Assembly: GCF_001437255.1 (NCBI RefSeq)
Contig: NZ_JQBD01000001.1
Location: forward strand, 1 to 64,000
Reading direction: 5' to 3'
DNA: 64,000 bases
Source of the DNA: Pediococcus damnosus
GTDB taxonomy: Bacteria > Bacillota > Bacilli > Lactobacillales > Lactobacillaceae
Part shown: piece by piece, positions 57,257-64,000 of the stretch
Numbering within the stretch: the first letter of the stretch is position 1
How the letters are laid out: every line of letters begins with the position of its first letter
Position numbers and translations under genes: made by a program
Notes under the pieces: generated by a model
Database searches by the model: none
What the model was told of the DNA's origin: nothing
The model's input: only the letters and a program-made list of their open reading frames with translations

Positions 57257-58627
57257 TTATAGTGCAGAAACTGTTGTAATAATTAACCAGACATTCAAGA
57301 TAACCAAGACAACTGCGGCAATCCAGGCACAAACCTTAACCCATGGACGGTTCGCAAATTCACCCATGATTTTCTTACTACTGGTAAACAAAATCAGTGG
57401 AATCATCGCGAATGGTAACGCAATACTTAAGAATACCTGTGAAAATGTCAGTAAGTTTTCAATTTTAGCTTCATTGCCATGATAATAAATGGCAAACGCT
57501 AGAACTGGTAAAACGGAAACGAGCCGAGTAACTAAACGCTGAGCCCACATTGGCATCTTCAAACGTATGAAACCTTCCATAACGATTTGTCCAGAAAGTG
57601 TTCCTGTAATTGTTGAACTTTGACCTGATGATAACAAGGCAACCGCAAATAATGTACTTAGCACTGGGCTGGCAATTGCACCAACGATCTTTGAATCATC
57701 GAGAGCGTTGTATAAATCAACGAAACGGCCCAAATCTGAATTAGTACCAAAGAACAGTGCAGCTCCTAAAATCAGGAGTAAACAGTTTACAACAAACGCT
57801 ACTGTTAACTGCGTATTAGAATCTGCAACCGTATAACGGATGGCACTTCTAATACTCTTATGATCATTACGATCAAAGTTACGCGTTTGTGAAATTGATG
57901 AGCCAAGGTATAAGTTATGAGGCATAACCGTGGCACCAACAATACCTAAACCAATATATAACATTGATTTGTTTTGAATCAAATCTTTACCGGGAGCAAA
58001 TCCCTTTAAAACTTCTGGCATGTTTGGTTGTGCCAAAATAACTTCATACAAGAAAACAAACAAGATAACTGCTACTAAAGTTGCTACGATTGCTTCAATT
58101 TTTCGAAATCCTAGTTTCATTAACAACATCAACAGTAAAACATCGAATGTTGTAATGATAATACCGACAATCAGTGGAAATCCAAAGAGTAGTTCCAACG
58201 CTATCGCTGATCCAATAATTTCCGCAACATCGGTGGCCATAATGGCTAGTTCGGTAATAATAAATAACACGATACCACCAAATTTGGAAGTCTTTTCACG
58301 CGTAAGCTGTGCTAAATCACGACCAGTTACAATTCCTAGTCGGGCAGCCATTGCTTGCAATAACATCGCAATTAAACTTGAAATTAAAACGACACTGAGT
58401 AACCGATACTTAAACTGAGCTCCACCAGAAATTGAAGTAATCCAATTACCAGGATCCATATATCCTACAGAAACTAGGACTCCTGGTCCAAGGTAAGCTA
58501 AAAATGTTTTAAACACCCCAGCATTTTGAGGAACTGAGACACTTCCGTTAATTTCATCTAAAGATTTATTTGCGCCATCTGTTGATGAAATAATATGATG
58601 CTTTTCTTCGTTACTATTCTTTGCCAT
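57257..58627 (-). CDS. mntH: Mn2+/Fe2+ NRAMP transporter MntH
   Basis: A 456-residue, eleven-helix proton-coupled divalent metal importer. The first-helix metal site DPGNW (Asp58) and the sixth-helix [10 protein letters not shown] (Met, His) are intact, and the [12 protein letters not shown] region is typical. The N-terminus carries ~40 extra hydrophilic residues. AGAGGG precedes the ATG. It lies 43 bp after a universal stress protein gene on the same strand. It would supply manganese for oxidative stress defence. Confidence 0.95.
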   Translation of the reverse strand: MAKNSNEEKHHIISSTDGANKSLDEINGSVSVPQNAGVFKTFLAYLGPGVLVSVGYMDPGNWITSISGGAQFKYRLLSVVLISSLIAMLLQAMAARLGIVTGRDLAQLTREKTSKFGGIVLFIITELAIMATDVAEIIGSAIALELLFGFPLIVGIIITTFDVLLLMLLMKLGFRKIEAIVATLVAVILFVFLYEVILAQPNMPEVLKGFAPGKDLIQNKSMLYIGLGIVGATVMPHNLYLGSSISQTRNFDRNDHKSIRSAIRYTVADSNTQLTVAFVVNCLLLILGAALFFGTNSDLGRFVDLYNALDDSKIVGAIASPVLSTLFAVALLSSGQSSTITGTLSGQIVMEGFIRLKMPMWAQRLVTRLVSVLPVLAFAIYYHGNEAKIENLLTFSQVFLSIALPFAMIPLILFTSSKKIMGEFANRPWVKVCAWIAAVVLVILNVWLIITTVSAL

Positions 58628-58670
58628 GCTATTCCCTCTTTTCTATCATTCTCAAAATTCAATCTCTGAA

Positions 58671-59132
58671 TTATCGAACTACGATTACGGAAACCTGGGC
58701 CCGTTTTGCAATCCTTAATCCCACTGCACCTGGAACTCTGTGTTTTGAATCCTCTGTATCTGATCCACAAACAATTAAGTCAGGCTTAAATCTTGGAATA
58801 ACCTTGTCTAAAATGACATCGTCAACATCACTCGCTCCAACGGTTAATCCTGTAACATGTTTAACGCCTAGTTCCTCAGCAATTGTAGTATAGTCCTCAA
58901 CTGCCTGGCGAACGACGTCTTCTTTTTTATCAACTTTACCAGGGGTCATCACATCAAAAATGCTAATGTCATCATCTTCTAATACTGACACAATGCACAG
59001 TTCAACTTGGTAATCATGAGCCATTGTCGTTGCATACTGAAAGGCTCTCGTTGACGAGTTAGGATCATCAGCATCCACTGTCAATAACGCACGATGAAAC
59101 ACAAGTGGTTCTTTCAACTTATCGACTTGCAT
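58671..59132 (-). CDS. Universal stress protein
   Basis: A 153-residue UspA-fold protein starting VDKLKEPLVFHRALLTVDADDPNS; the ATP-type loop at the end reads VCGSDTEDSKHRVPGAVGLRIA, similar to the G-2X-G-9X-G(S/T) motif. AGGAGG is just before the ATG. Upstream partner of mntH in a two-gene operon. Precise role unknown. Confidence 0.9.
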   Translation of the reverse strand: MQVDKLKEPLVFHRALLTVDADDPNSSTRAFQYATTMAHDYQVELCIVSVLEDDDISIFDVMTPGKVDKKEDVVRQAVEDYTTIAEELGVKHVTGLTVGASDVDDVILDKVIPRFKPDLIVCGSDTEDSKHRVPGAVGLRIAKRAQVSVIVVR

Positions 59133-59307
59133 AACAAACCTCCTTTAAACTTTCTTAAACTCTGCCGCCTTACTGATAGTAACACTTACTTTTTAAAAAT
59201 GCCACAAAAAAATGAACAAAAACAAAAAAAGTTTAAATGCTGGTTTGATTTAAGTTTAGGCACGTCTCAATTTGTTACGGCACCATCTAGTTTGTAACCG
59301 GTATCTA

Positions 59308-59345
59308 TAAAAAAACACCCGATCTTTGCAGATTGGATGCCTTCT
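59308..59345 (-). terminator. Terminator of the MFS exporter gene
   Basis: On the minus strand CATCC..ATCT pairs with AGAT..GGGTG (a mismatch and a G-U pair) and is followed by TTTTTTT. Confidence 0.6.
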
Positions 59346-59353
59346 TTCTATAT

Positions 59354-60709
59354 TTAATTGTTTTTGGTCATGTGATTACGTGTACTTTTATTAATAATCA
59401 CTGTAATTAACGCCACAAGTGCCAAAACGCTCAAAATTACATAATCAATCTTTGATCCTTGTCGTACTTGAGAAAAGGTTGATCCACCATGCAATTCTAG
59501 CGAACTAATCACGGAAGCGAGGATAACTGTTCCCATGGCACCAGCATATTGCTGCATCATGTTAAACAATGAATTGATGTCGCCTCGTTTTTCAGGAACA
59601 ACTTGTTGACTAGCAGCTCCCATAACATTTCCGAAACTGAACGCAACGCCAACTCTGAGAATCACAAACAAGATTAACAAAATCATTGAAGTCATCACAT
59701 CATTCAAGAAGAAAAATAAAACAACGGATGCTAAGAGACAGATATTTCCAATCATTAATGGTAAAAATGCACCCTTTTTATCCATAATGGCTCCGGTACT
59801 TGGTGAAATGATTGCTCCAATTAAGGCACCAGGTAGAACTAATAAACCAGCTACCATAGATGTTTGATGCAAATTAACTTCTGCAACCATTGGCAGTAAC
59901 CAGGAAATACCAATATTAACAAAGGCTAATACAAAGTAGTTTATCAAATGAAGGAAGACTGATTTCTTTTTTAGCAAACTAAAATCAAGAACTTCTTTAG
60001 AGCTTTTGGAGTTATACCACGCATAACTTAATAAAAGCAAAATTGAAATAACTAATGAAATCCAAAAAGCTGCAGATGTCCATCCAGCCAGTCCAGCTTC
60101 ATTAAAGGTCCAAACAAAACCAATTAGAACCAAACTTAGCCAAACCATGCCAATACTATCAAAGGATAATTTTTCACCCCGTTTGTGTTGGACCGGAATA
60201 TCAATATTTATCATTCCCATGATTAGCACAATCACGCTGAGAGGTAGAACGACCCAAAAAATCCATCGCCAGTTCATCAAAGTGTTTAAAATACCACCAT
60301 ATGTCGGTCCCAATGCTGGTGATAAAGAAGTTAGCATACTTGCAACGCCATTATATGTGCCGACATGCTGACGGGGAATCTTAACGTTAATAATTTGAAA
60401 CATCAACGGCGTGGCGAGTCCAGTTGCAATTGCTTGAATCATTCGCCCAATTAATAAAATCCAAAAACTATCTGCAATGGCACATACAATTGAGCCCACA
60501 ATAAAGGCCGCGGCCGAAAAAATAAAAATTGAGCGAAATTTAAAGCGCCGCATAATAAACGCCATTGCTGCCATCATAATGGTAACCAACAACAGATAAG
60601 CCGTTGTAATCCACTGAACCGTCCCAACGCTAACGCCAAATTGGTTGCTTAAAGTATTCATCGTCACGTTAAGCGAGGTTTCAACCAAAATTCCCATAAA
60701 GGAGATCAT
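59354..60709 (-). CDS. DHA2-type MFS transporter (start codon uncertain)
   Basis: A carrier with about 14 helices like the EmrB/QacA drug exporters. The first helix reads FMGILVETSLNVTMNTL, and the motif GPTYGGILNTLMNWRWIFW marks the fifth helix. The first in-frame ATG (60709) has no ribosome site and would cut off residues that other members have. In-frame sequence continues up to an ACG at 60769, with AGGAG 7 bases before it, giving 20 more residues (KNEEKISLKTKLAIVSAG). The original ATG may have changed to ACG. It lies in the same orientation downstream of lpdB and might export a phenolic compound, but this is a guess. Confidence 0.85.
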   Translation of the reverse strand: MISFMGILVETSLNVTMNTLSNQFGVSVGTVQWITTAYLLLVTIMMAAMAFIMRRFKFRSIFIFSAAAFIVGSIVCAIADSFWILLIGRMIQAIATGLATPLMFQIINVKIPRQHVGTYNGVASMLTSLSPALGPTYGGILNTLMNWRWIFWVVLPLSVIVLIMGMINIDIPVQHKRGEKLSFDSIGMVWLSLVLIGFVWTFNEAGLAGWTSAAFWISLVISILLLLSYAWYNSKSSKEVLDFSLLKKKSVFLHLINYFVLAFVNIGISWLLPMVAEVNLHQTSMVAGLLVLPGALIGAIISPSTGAIMDKKGAFLPLMIGNICLLASVVLFFFLNDVMTSMILLILFVILRVGVAFSFGNVMGAASQQVVPEKRGDINSLFNMMQQYAGAMGTVILASVISSLELHGGSTFSQVRQGSKIDYVILSVLALVALITVIINKSTRNHMTKNN

Positions 60710-60816
60710 CCCAGCTGATACAATCGCTAATTTTGTTTTAAGTGAAATCTTTTCTTCATTCTTGATCGTATTTCATCTCCTGAATTTTTTGCTTATTTAT
60801 CAATAATTTCAAAACA

Positions 60817-60863
60817 TAAGGACACTTACAGCAGAAATTATTTTTTCTTACTGCGTGTCCTTG
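60817..60863 (-). terminator. Stem-loop upstream of the MFS gene
   Basis: AAGGACAC pairs with GTGTCCTT and GCAG with CTGC around a T-rich loop. It may end lpdC-lpdB transcription, or be a leader hairpin of the MFS gene. Confidence 0.5.
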
Positions 60864-60906
60864 AATAAGTTAATTTAATCTGTTGATTTAAACGCTTTTT
60901 GCTGAG

Positions 60907-61019
60907 CTTCAGGACCGCTCACGAAGGCAGCTGATCATAAATAACTACACCTCACAGCGGGATGCGATCCCGCTTCCGTTGCAGTTATTTATGATCAGCT
61001 TAACGCCTTCGTTCGCGCA
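60907..61019 (-). repeat. Repeat family C, dispersed copy after lpdB
   Basis: Read on the minus strand it starts GTGCGCGAACGAAGGCG right at the lpdB TAG stop, has a 16-bp perfect stem (CTGATCATAAATAACT with AGTTATTTATGATCAG), the apex GCGGGATCGCATCCCGC and an end GGTCCT. Stem bases differ from the array at 52171 but the form is the same. Confidence 0.7.
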
Positions 61020-61580
61020 CTATTCTTTCCATCTCTCATCCACCTCATTCGGAATCCCAAACGCATCCAACACCTTCATCGTCTGGTGGTTCACCAAATC
61101 CTGAATTGTCTTTGGATGATTATAGAACGCCGGCATTGGTGGAATGATTTGCGCTCCTATTTTGGCGAGCTTTGTTAAATTTTCCAAATGAATCACACTC
61201 AAGGGGGTCTCTCTCGGCACAATCACTAATTTTCTTTGTTCCTTAATCGTGACGTCCGCCGCTCGGGCAATCAAATTGTCACCGATTCCATACGCAATCG
61301 TCGCCACCGTTTTCATGCTAGCCGGTACAATCACCATGCCGTCATTTAAAAATGAACCACTCGCAATCGTTGCTCCCTGATCATTAACGTTATAAGTTTT
61401 ATCGGCCAATGCTTTGATTTGTTGCAAAGAATAGTCCGTTTCCAACTCTAAATTTTTCTTAGCCCATTGACTCATCACCAAATGAACCTCAACGTCATCA
61501 AGTTGATGCAGTTTTTCCAACAAATCAATTGCATACACCGTGCCCGAAGCACCTGTGATTCCGACGATAATTTTTTTCAT
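61020..61580 (-). CDS. lpdB: UbiX-like flavin prenyltransferase LpdB
   Basis: A 186-residue flavoprotein that makes prenylated FMN, the cofactor of UbiD-type decarboxylases. It begins IIVGITGASGTVYAIDLLEKL and holds the ASMKTVATIAYGIGDNLIARA and the VPRETPLSVIHLENL motifs. It lies 22 bp downstream of lpdC. Its stop codon is at the edge of repeat C. The name follows the L. plantarum gallate decarboxylase subunit. Confidence 0.92.
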   Translation of the reverse strand: MKKIIVGITGASGTVYAIDLLEKLHQLDDVEVHLVMSQWAKKNLELETDYSLQQIKALADKTYNVNDQGATIASGSFLNDGMVIVPASMKTVATIAYGIGDNLIARAADVTIKEQRKLVIVPRETPLSVIHLENLTKLAKIGAQIIPPMPAFYNHPKTIQDLVNHQTMKVLDAFGIPNEVDERWKE

Positions 61581-61602
61581 GTCTGCACCCCAAAAATCTT
61601 AA

Positions 61603-63078
61603 TCATTCCAAATATTTTTTCCAATCTTTTACTTCTTTAAATTGAGCTCTTTCAAATTGATCCTTCATATCAAATGGCACCGTGCCATCAATGATTAACT
61701 TCGATGACATGCCGCGGGTTCGAATTGATTTTGGATCGTACTCAGGCCGCTCCGATGGATCTAATGGATGATTTCGCATTCCTGGTAACACCACAATATC
61801 TTGATCGGCTTGAAAACGCGTATTAATTGTCCACACCACATCGTTCATATCAAAAATATCAACATCTTCATCTACCAAAAAGACGGTTTTCAATTCTTTA
61901 AATGATGAGAAGGCCAATAAGGCTGCTTGTCGTTGAATCCCTTCATCCGCTTTGTTTTCCTTACGAATTTGCATGATGGTCATCAACTTACCACCACCTG
62001 CTGGGGGATTATATACATTCAAAACTTTGCCAGGAATTGCGCGATTCGTTAAGGACAAGATGCTTGCTTCCGTTGGAATTCCAGCCATGCTGACATGTTC
62101 TTCAGAAGGTCCGATGACACTTTGCATGATGGGATCTTTCCGGTGCGTAACAGCCGTAACTTTGATTACTTGCAGAGCTGGATTGGCATCACCATCGTAT
62201 CCAGGAAATTCTGGCATTGCTTTACCAGTATGCGTATTAATATCTTCTTGAATGCGCTCATTAGGCATGATGTAGCCTTCCAAAGTATATTCAGAACGCG
62301 CAATTGCTTTTTCATCAACAGTCAAACCATCAACTAATTGAACTGGTTCTTGACGAATGGCACCCGCAACACCTAATTCATTGTAGCCAAGTGGCGTTGT
62401 CGGAGGCTCAAAAGTTGCGCCAATCGTTACGGCTGGATCCAAACCGATATTAATGGTAATTGGCATTGGTTTATTCATCTTTTCGTATTCTTCAGCAAAC
62501 TTCCCAATGTGACGCCCACCAGGCATGATGTAAATTCCGAGTTTATCTTTATCTTCAAGGACCATGCGATGAATAGTCACATCACTCATGGTTTTATCTG
62601 GATTTGAGCCGTAAACCACGCCAACTGTAATGTAAGGACCAGCATCTTGGGGTGTATTTGTAGGAGCTGCCACTAATTTACGAATATCAAAATCCGGGTC
62701 AGTTGCCTTATGCACAACTTCATGGGTGGGTGCGTCGGCTTCTTTAACCATCACAGGATCAACCGGATTCTCTACTGAATCATTCAAAAATTGACCAAGG
62801 GTGTGGTAGTCATGATGAAACATCTTCCCAACGCGTTTGCGGCTGGCCATCAATCCCATTAAAACTCGGGTATGTGGAAAGCCTTTGACGTTGTTAAACA
62901 TCATTGCTGGTCCCTCTTGAGTAGGCCGTTGAACGGTTCCACCAGCACCAATGTAACGATAAACACCTGATAATTCGGCGTCAGGATCAACTTCAACATT
63001 CGTTTCATGATATTGACCAGGTTCTTTTTTTAGTTCATCAAGAACTTTACGCAAATCATAAACATCTTTTTTTGCCAT
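61603..63078 (-). CDS. lpdC: Gallate/protocatechuate decarboxylase LpdC (UbiD family)
   Basis: A 491-residue prenyl-FMN-dependent non-oxidative decarboxylase. The prenyl-FMN and metal site is seen around ITVGVVYGSNPDKTMSDVTIHRM and GRHIGKFAEEYEK, and the catalytic acidic region near GVAGAIRQEPVQLV. The 491-residue length fits LpdC. In L. plantarum, LpdC decarboxylates gallate and protocatechuate. AGGAGG precedes the ATG. No lpdD homologue is seen next to it. Confidence 0.92.
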   Translation of the reverse strand: MAKKDVYDLRKVLDELKKEPGQYHETNVEVDPDAELSGVYRYIGAGGTVQRPTQEGPAMMFNNVKGFPHTRVLMGLMASRKRVGKMFHHDYHTLGQFLNDSVENPVDPVMVKEADAPTHEVVHKATDPDFDIRKLVAAPTNTPQDAGPYITVGVVYGSNPDKTMSDVTIHRMVLEDKDKLGIYIMPGGRHIGKFAEEYEKMNKPMPITINIGLDPAVTIGATFEPPTTPLGYNELGVAGAIRQEPVQLVDGLTVDEKAIARSEYTLEGYIMPNERIQEDINTHTGKAMPEFPGYDGDANPALQVIKVTAVTHRKDPIMQSVIGPSEEHVSMAGIPTEASILSLTNRAIPGKVLNVYNPPAGGGKLMTIMQIRKENKADEGIQRQAALLAFSSFKELKTVFLVDEDVDIFDMNDVVWTINTRFQADQDIVVLPGMRNHPLDPSERPEYDPKSIRTRGMSSKLIIDGTVPFDMKDQFERAQFKEVKDWKKYLE

Positions 63079-63137
63079 AATAATGACCTCCTAATTTCAA
63101 GTAACTATGCGTGTTTCTTACGTTCATACACGATAAT

Positions 63138-63180
63138 TTCATTATATAAGCGCGATTTCTTGCGAACAAATCGCGTTTCG
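63138..63180. promoter_or_regulatory. lpdC promoter with LysR-type inverted repeat
   Basis: Minus strand TTGTTC-N17-TATAAT (-10 at 63140-63145 on plus as ATTATA). The inverted repeat CGCGATTT at 63151-63158 and AAATCGCG at 63168-63175 covers the -35 to spacer region, a likely operator for the divergent LysR regulator. Confidence 0.65.
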
Positions 63181-63225
63181 ACTAGCATTATGCCTAACAG
63201 GAATATTAGAAAATGAGGACTCATT

Positions 63226-64000
63226 ATGACTATTGATGATTTAAAAGATTTTGTCACCTTATACCAAACGCGCAATGTGTCTGATGCCGCGGTTGAATTG
63301 ATGATGACCCAGTCGGCACTTTCCAAGCGCATCCAGGCCATGGAAAACGAATTAGCTACCAAACTAATTTCAACCAAAAATAAACGCCACCTGGTTATTA
63401 CCGAAAGTGGTGAGGTCTTCTTCCGATACGCAAAAACCATTTTGACCCAGTATGGCTTGCTGACAAATGAGCTTGCAGAATATCGGGAACTCAAAAAAGG
63501 AACCCTGCACATTGGCAGCGTTCCAGTGATGTCACAATATGGATTAATGGAAAAGACAAGCCAATTCATGGCTGACTACCCGCAAATTAACATTCGACTA
63601 GAAGAATTGGAAGGTGAAGAACTGCTCGAAATGTTGCAAACAAAGCAGTTAGATCTCGGTATTTTACGCAATATGCAGTCGCAACTTTTGAATAAATCCC
63701 AGTTTCAATTTATTGATATTGACCAAGATGAACTTAAAATCATCCTGCCCATTACGCACCCCCTTGCAAAACAAAAGAGGATTTCAATGAACAATCTGCG
63801 GGATATTGAGGTCGTTTCATTAAATCCAGGTTCTGGTATTTACGAACAGGTCGGCAATCTCTATCAACAAGCGGGATTCACACCAAATATTCGTTTCACT
63901 TCCACTCACATTGAAACGTTGTTGGGAATCATTGCCAAATCGGAACGCGTCACTTTCTTGTTCGAAAAATCAGCAGAACCTTTCATGACGGATCAGTTTG
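63226..64000 (+). CDS. LysR-family regulator (cut by window end)
   Basis: The frame from ATG 63226 is open to the last base, giving at least 258 residues; a full LysR is about 300. It begins MTIDDLKDFVTLYQTRNVS with the helix-turn-helix DAAVELMMTQSALSKRIQ and continues into the co-inducer domain (TLHIGSVPVMSQYGL). It is divergent from lpdC, which it probably controls in response to gallate or a related phenolic acid, as TanR-like regulators do in L. plantarum. TGAGGAC precedes the ATG. Confidence 0.9.
   Translation, partial: MTIDDLKDFVTLYQTRNVSDAAVELMMTQSALSKRIQAMENELATKLISTKNKRHLVITESGEVFFRYAKTILTQYGLLTNELAEYRELKKGTLHIGSVPVMSQYGLMEKTSQFMADYPQINIRLEELEGEELLEMLQTKQLDLGILRNMQSQLLNKSQFQFIDIDQDELKIILPITHPLAKQKRISMNNLRDIEVVSLNPGSGIYEQVGNLYQQAGFTPNIRFTSTHIETLLGIIAKSERVTFLFEKSAEPFMTDQF

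Noticed and set aside
63105-63569. Minus-strand open frame of 154 codons
   Set aside because: It is antisense to the LysR gene, which begins at 63226 on the plus strand and shows clear family motifs; the antisense protein has none.

Overview
The window looks like chromosome of a low-GC Gram-positive lactic acid bacterium of the family Lactobacillaceae. The main clues are a folate operon in the order folB-folK-folE-folC-xtp-folP (the order I know from Lactiplantibacillus plantarum), an lpdC-lpdB gallate/protocatechuate decarboxylase pair with a divergent LysR regulator, two pyruvate oxidases plus NADH oxidase, T-box leaders, strong AGGAGG-type ribosome binding sites and TTG starts. I see no rRNA, tRNA, CRISPR array, prophage or transposase gene. 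The species cannot be fixed from the sequence alone.

Layout. 1-10 kb (minus): a very large teichoic-acid type glycosyltransferase with two CDP-glycerol glycerophosphotransferase domains, then an exoA-ligA DNA repair operon and a pyruvate oxidase. 10-20 kb (plus): a lipase-fold DUF2974 protein, a maltose-type acetyltransferase, a BCCT transporter, an orphan PTS EIIC overlapping a DUF915 hydrolase, a P-type cation ATPase and an aldo/keto reductase. 20-30 kb: a CynX-type MFS carrier, a YiiX-like hydrolase, a GNAT-SDR-lepB operon whose signal peptidase is frameshifted, a DUF2075 ATPase, an old-yellow-enzyme reductase, a TauE/DUF1634 pair, a membrane-anchored XRE regulator and a Gfo/Idh/MocA dehydrogenase. 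30-46 kb: an AT-rich patch with a hydrolase and a small ABC exporter, a frameshifted gluconokinase, nucleoside deoxyribosyltransferase, an ABC-F protein, a Crp/Fnr regulator, a Dps-like protein, fructokinase, peptidase T, an Ile T-box with brnQ, and a Met T-box with a MetE-like methyltransferase. 46-54 kb: a secreted protein, the folate operon and an isochorismatase-type hydrolase. 53-64 kb: nox, a second pox, usp-mntH, an MFS exporter, lpdB, lpdC and a LysR gene cut by the window end.

How the genes fit together. Two pyruvate oxidases (forming acetyl phosphate and H2O2), a water-forming NADH oxidase, a Dps-like protein and the MntH manganese importer form the oxygen and peroxide metabolism expected of a catalase-poor lactobacillus. 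The folate operon is tightly packed, with overlapping genes. Amino acid uptake and methionine synthesis are each placed under the matching tRNA sensor.

The most unusual content is non-coding: four families of structured repeats. Family A is a ~168-bp three-arm palindrome (2 copies). Family B is a 250-510 bp element with ~17-bp terminal inverted repeats and interchangeable internal hairpins (3 copies). Family C is a ~116-bp long hairpin (5 copies, three in tandem). Family D is a ~100-bp leader repeat (3 units). Families A and C keep their stems through compensatory base changes, and several copies sit exactly at, or supply, the stop codons of neighbouring genes. I do not recognise any of them as a named family. 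Two genes (gntK, lepB) each carry a one-base frameshift, and two transporters have a good ribosome binding site without a normal start codon.
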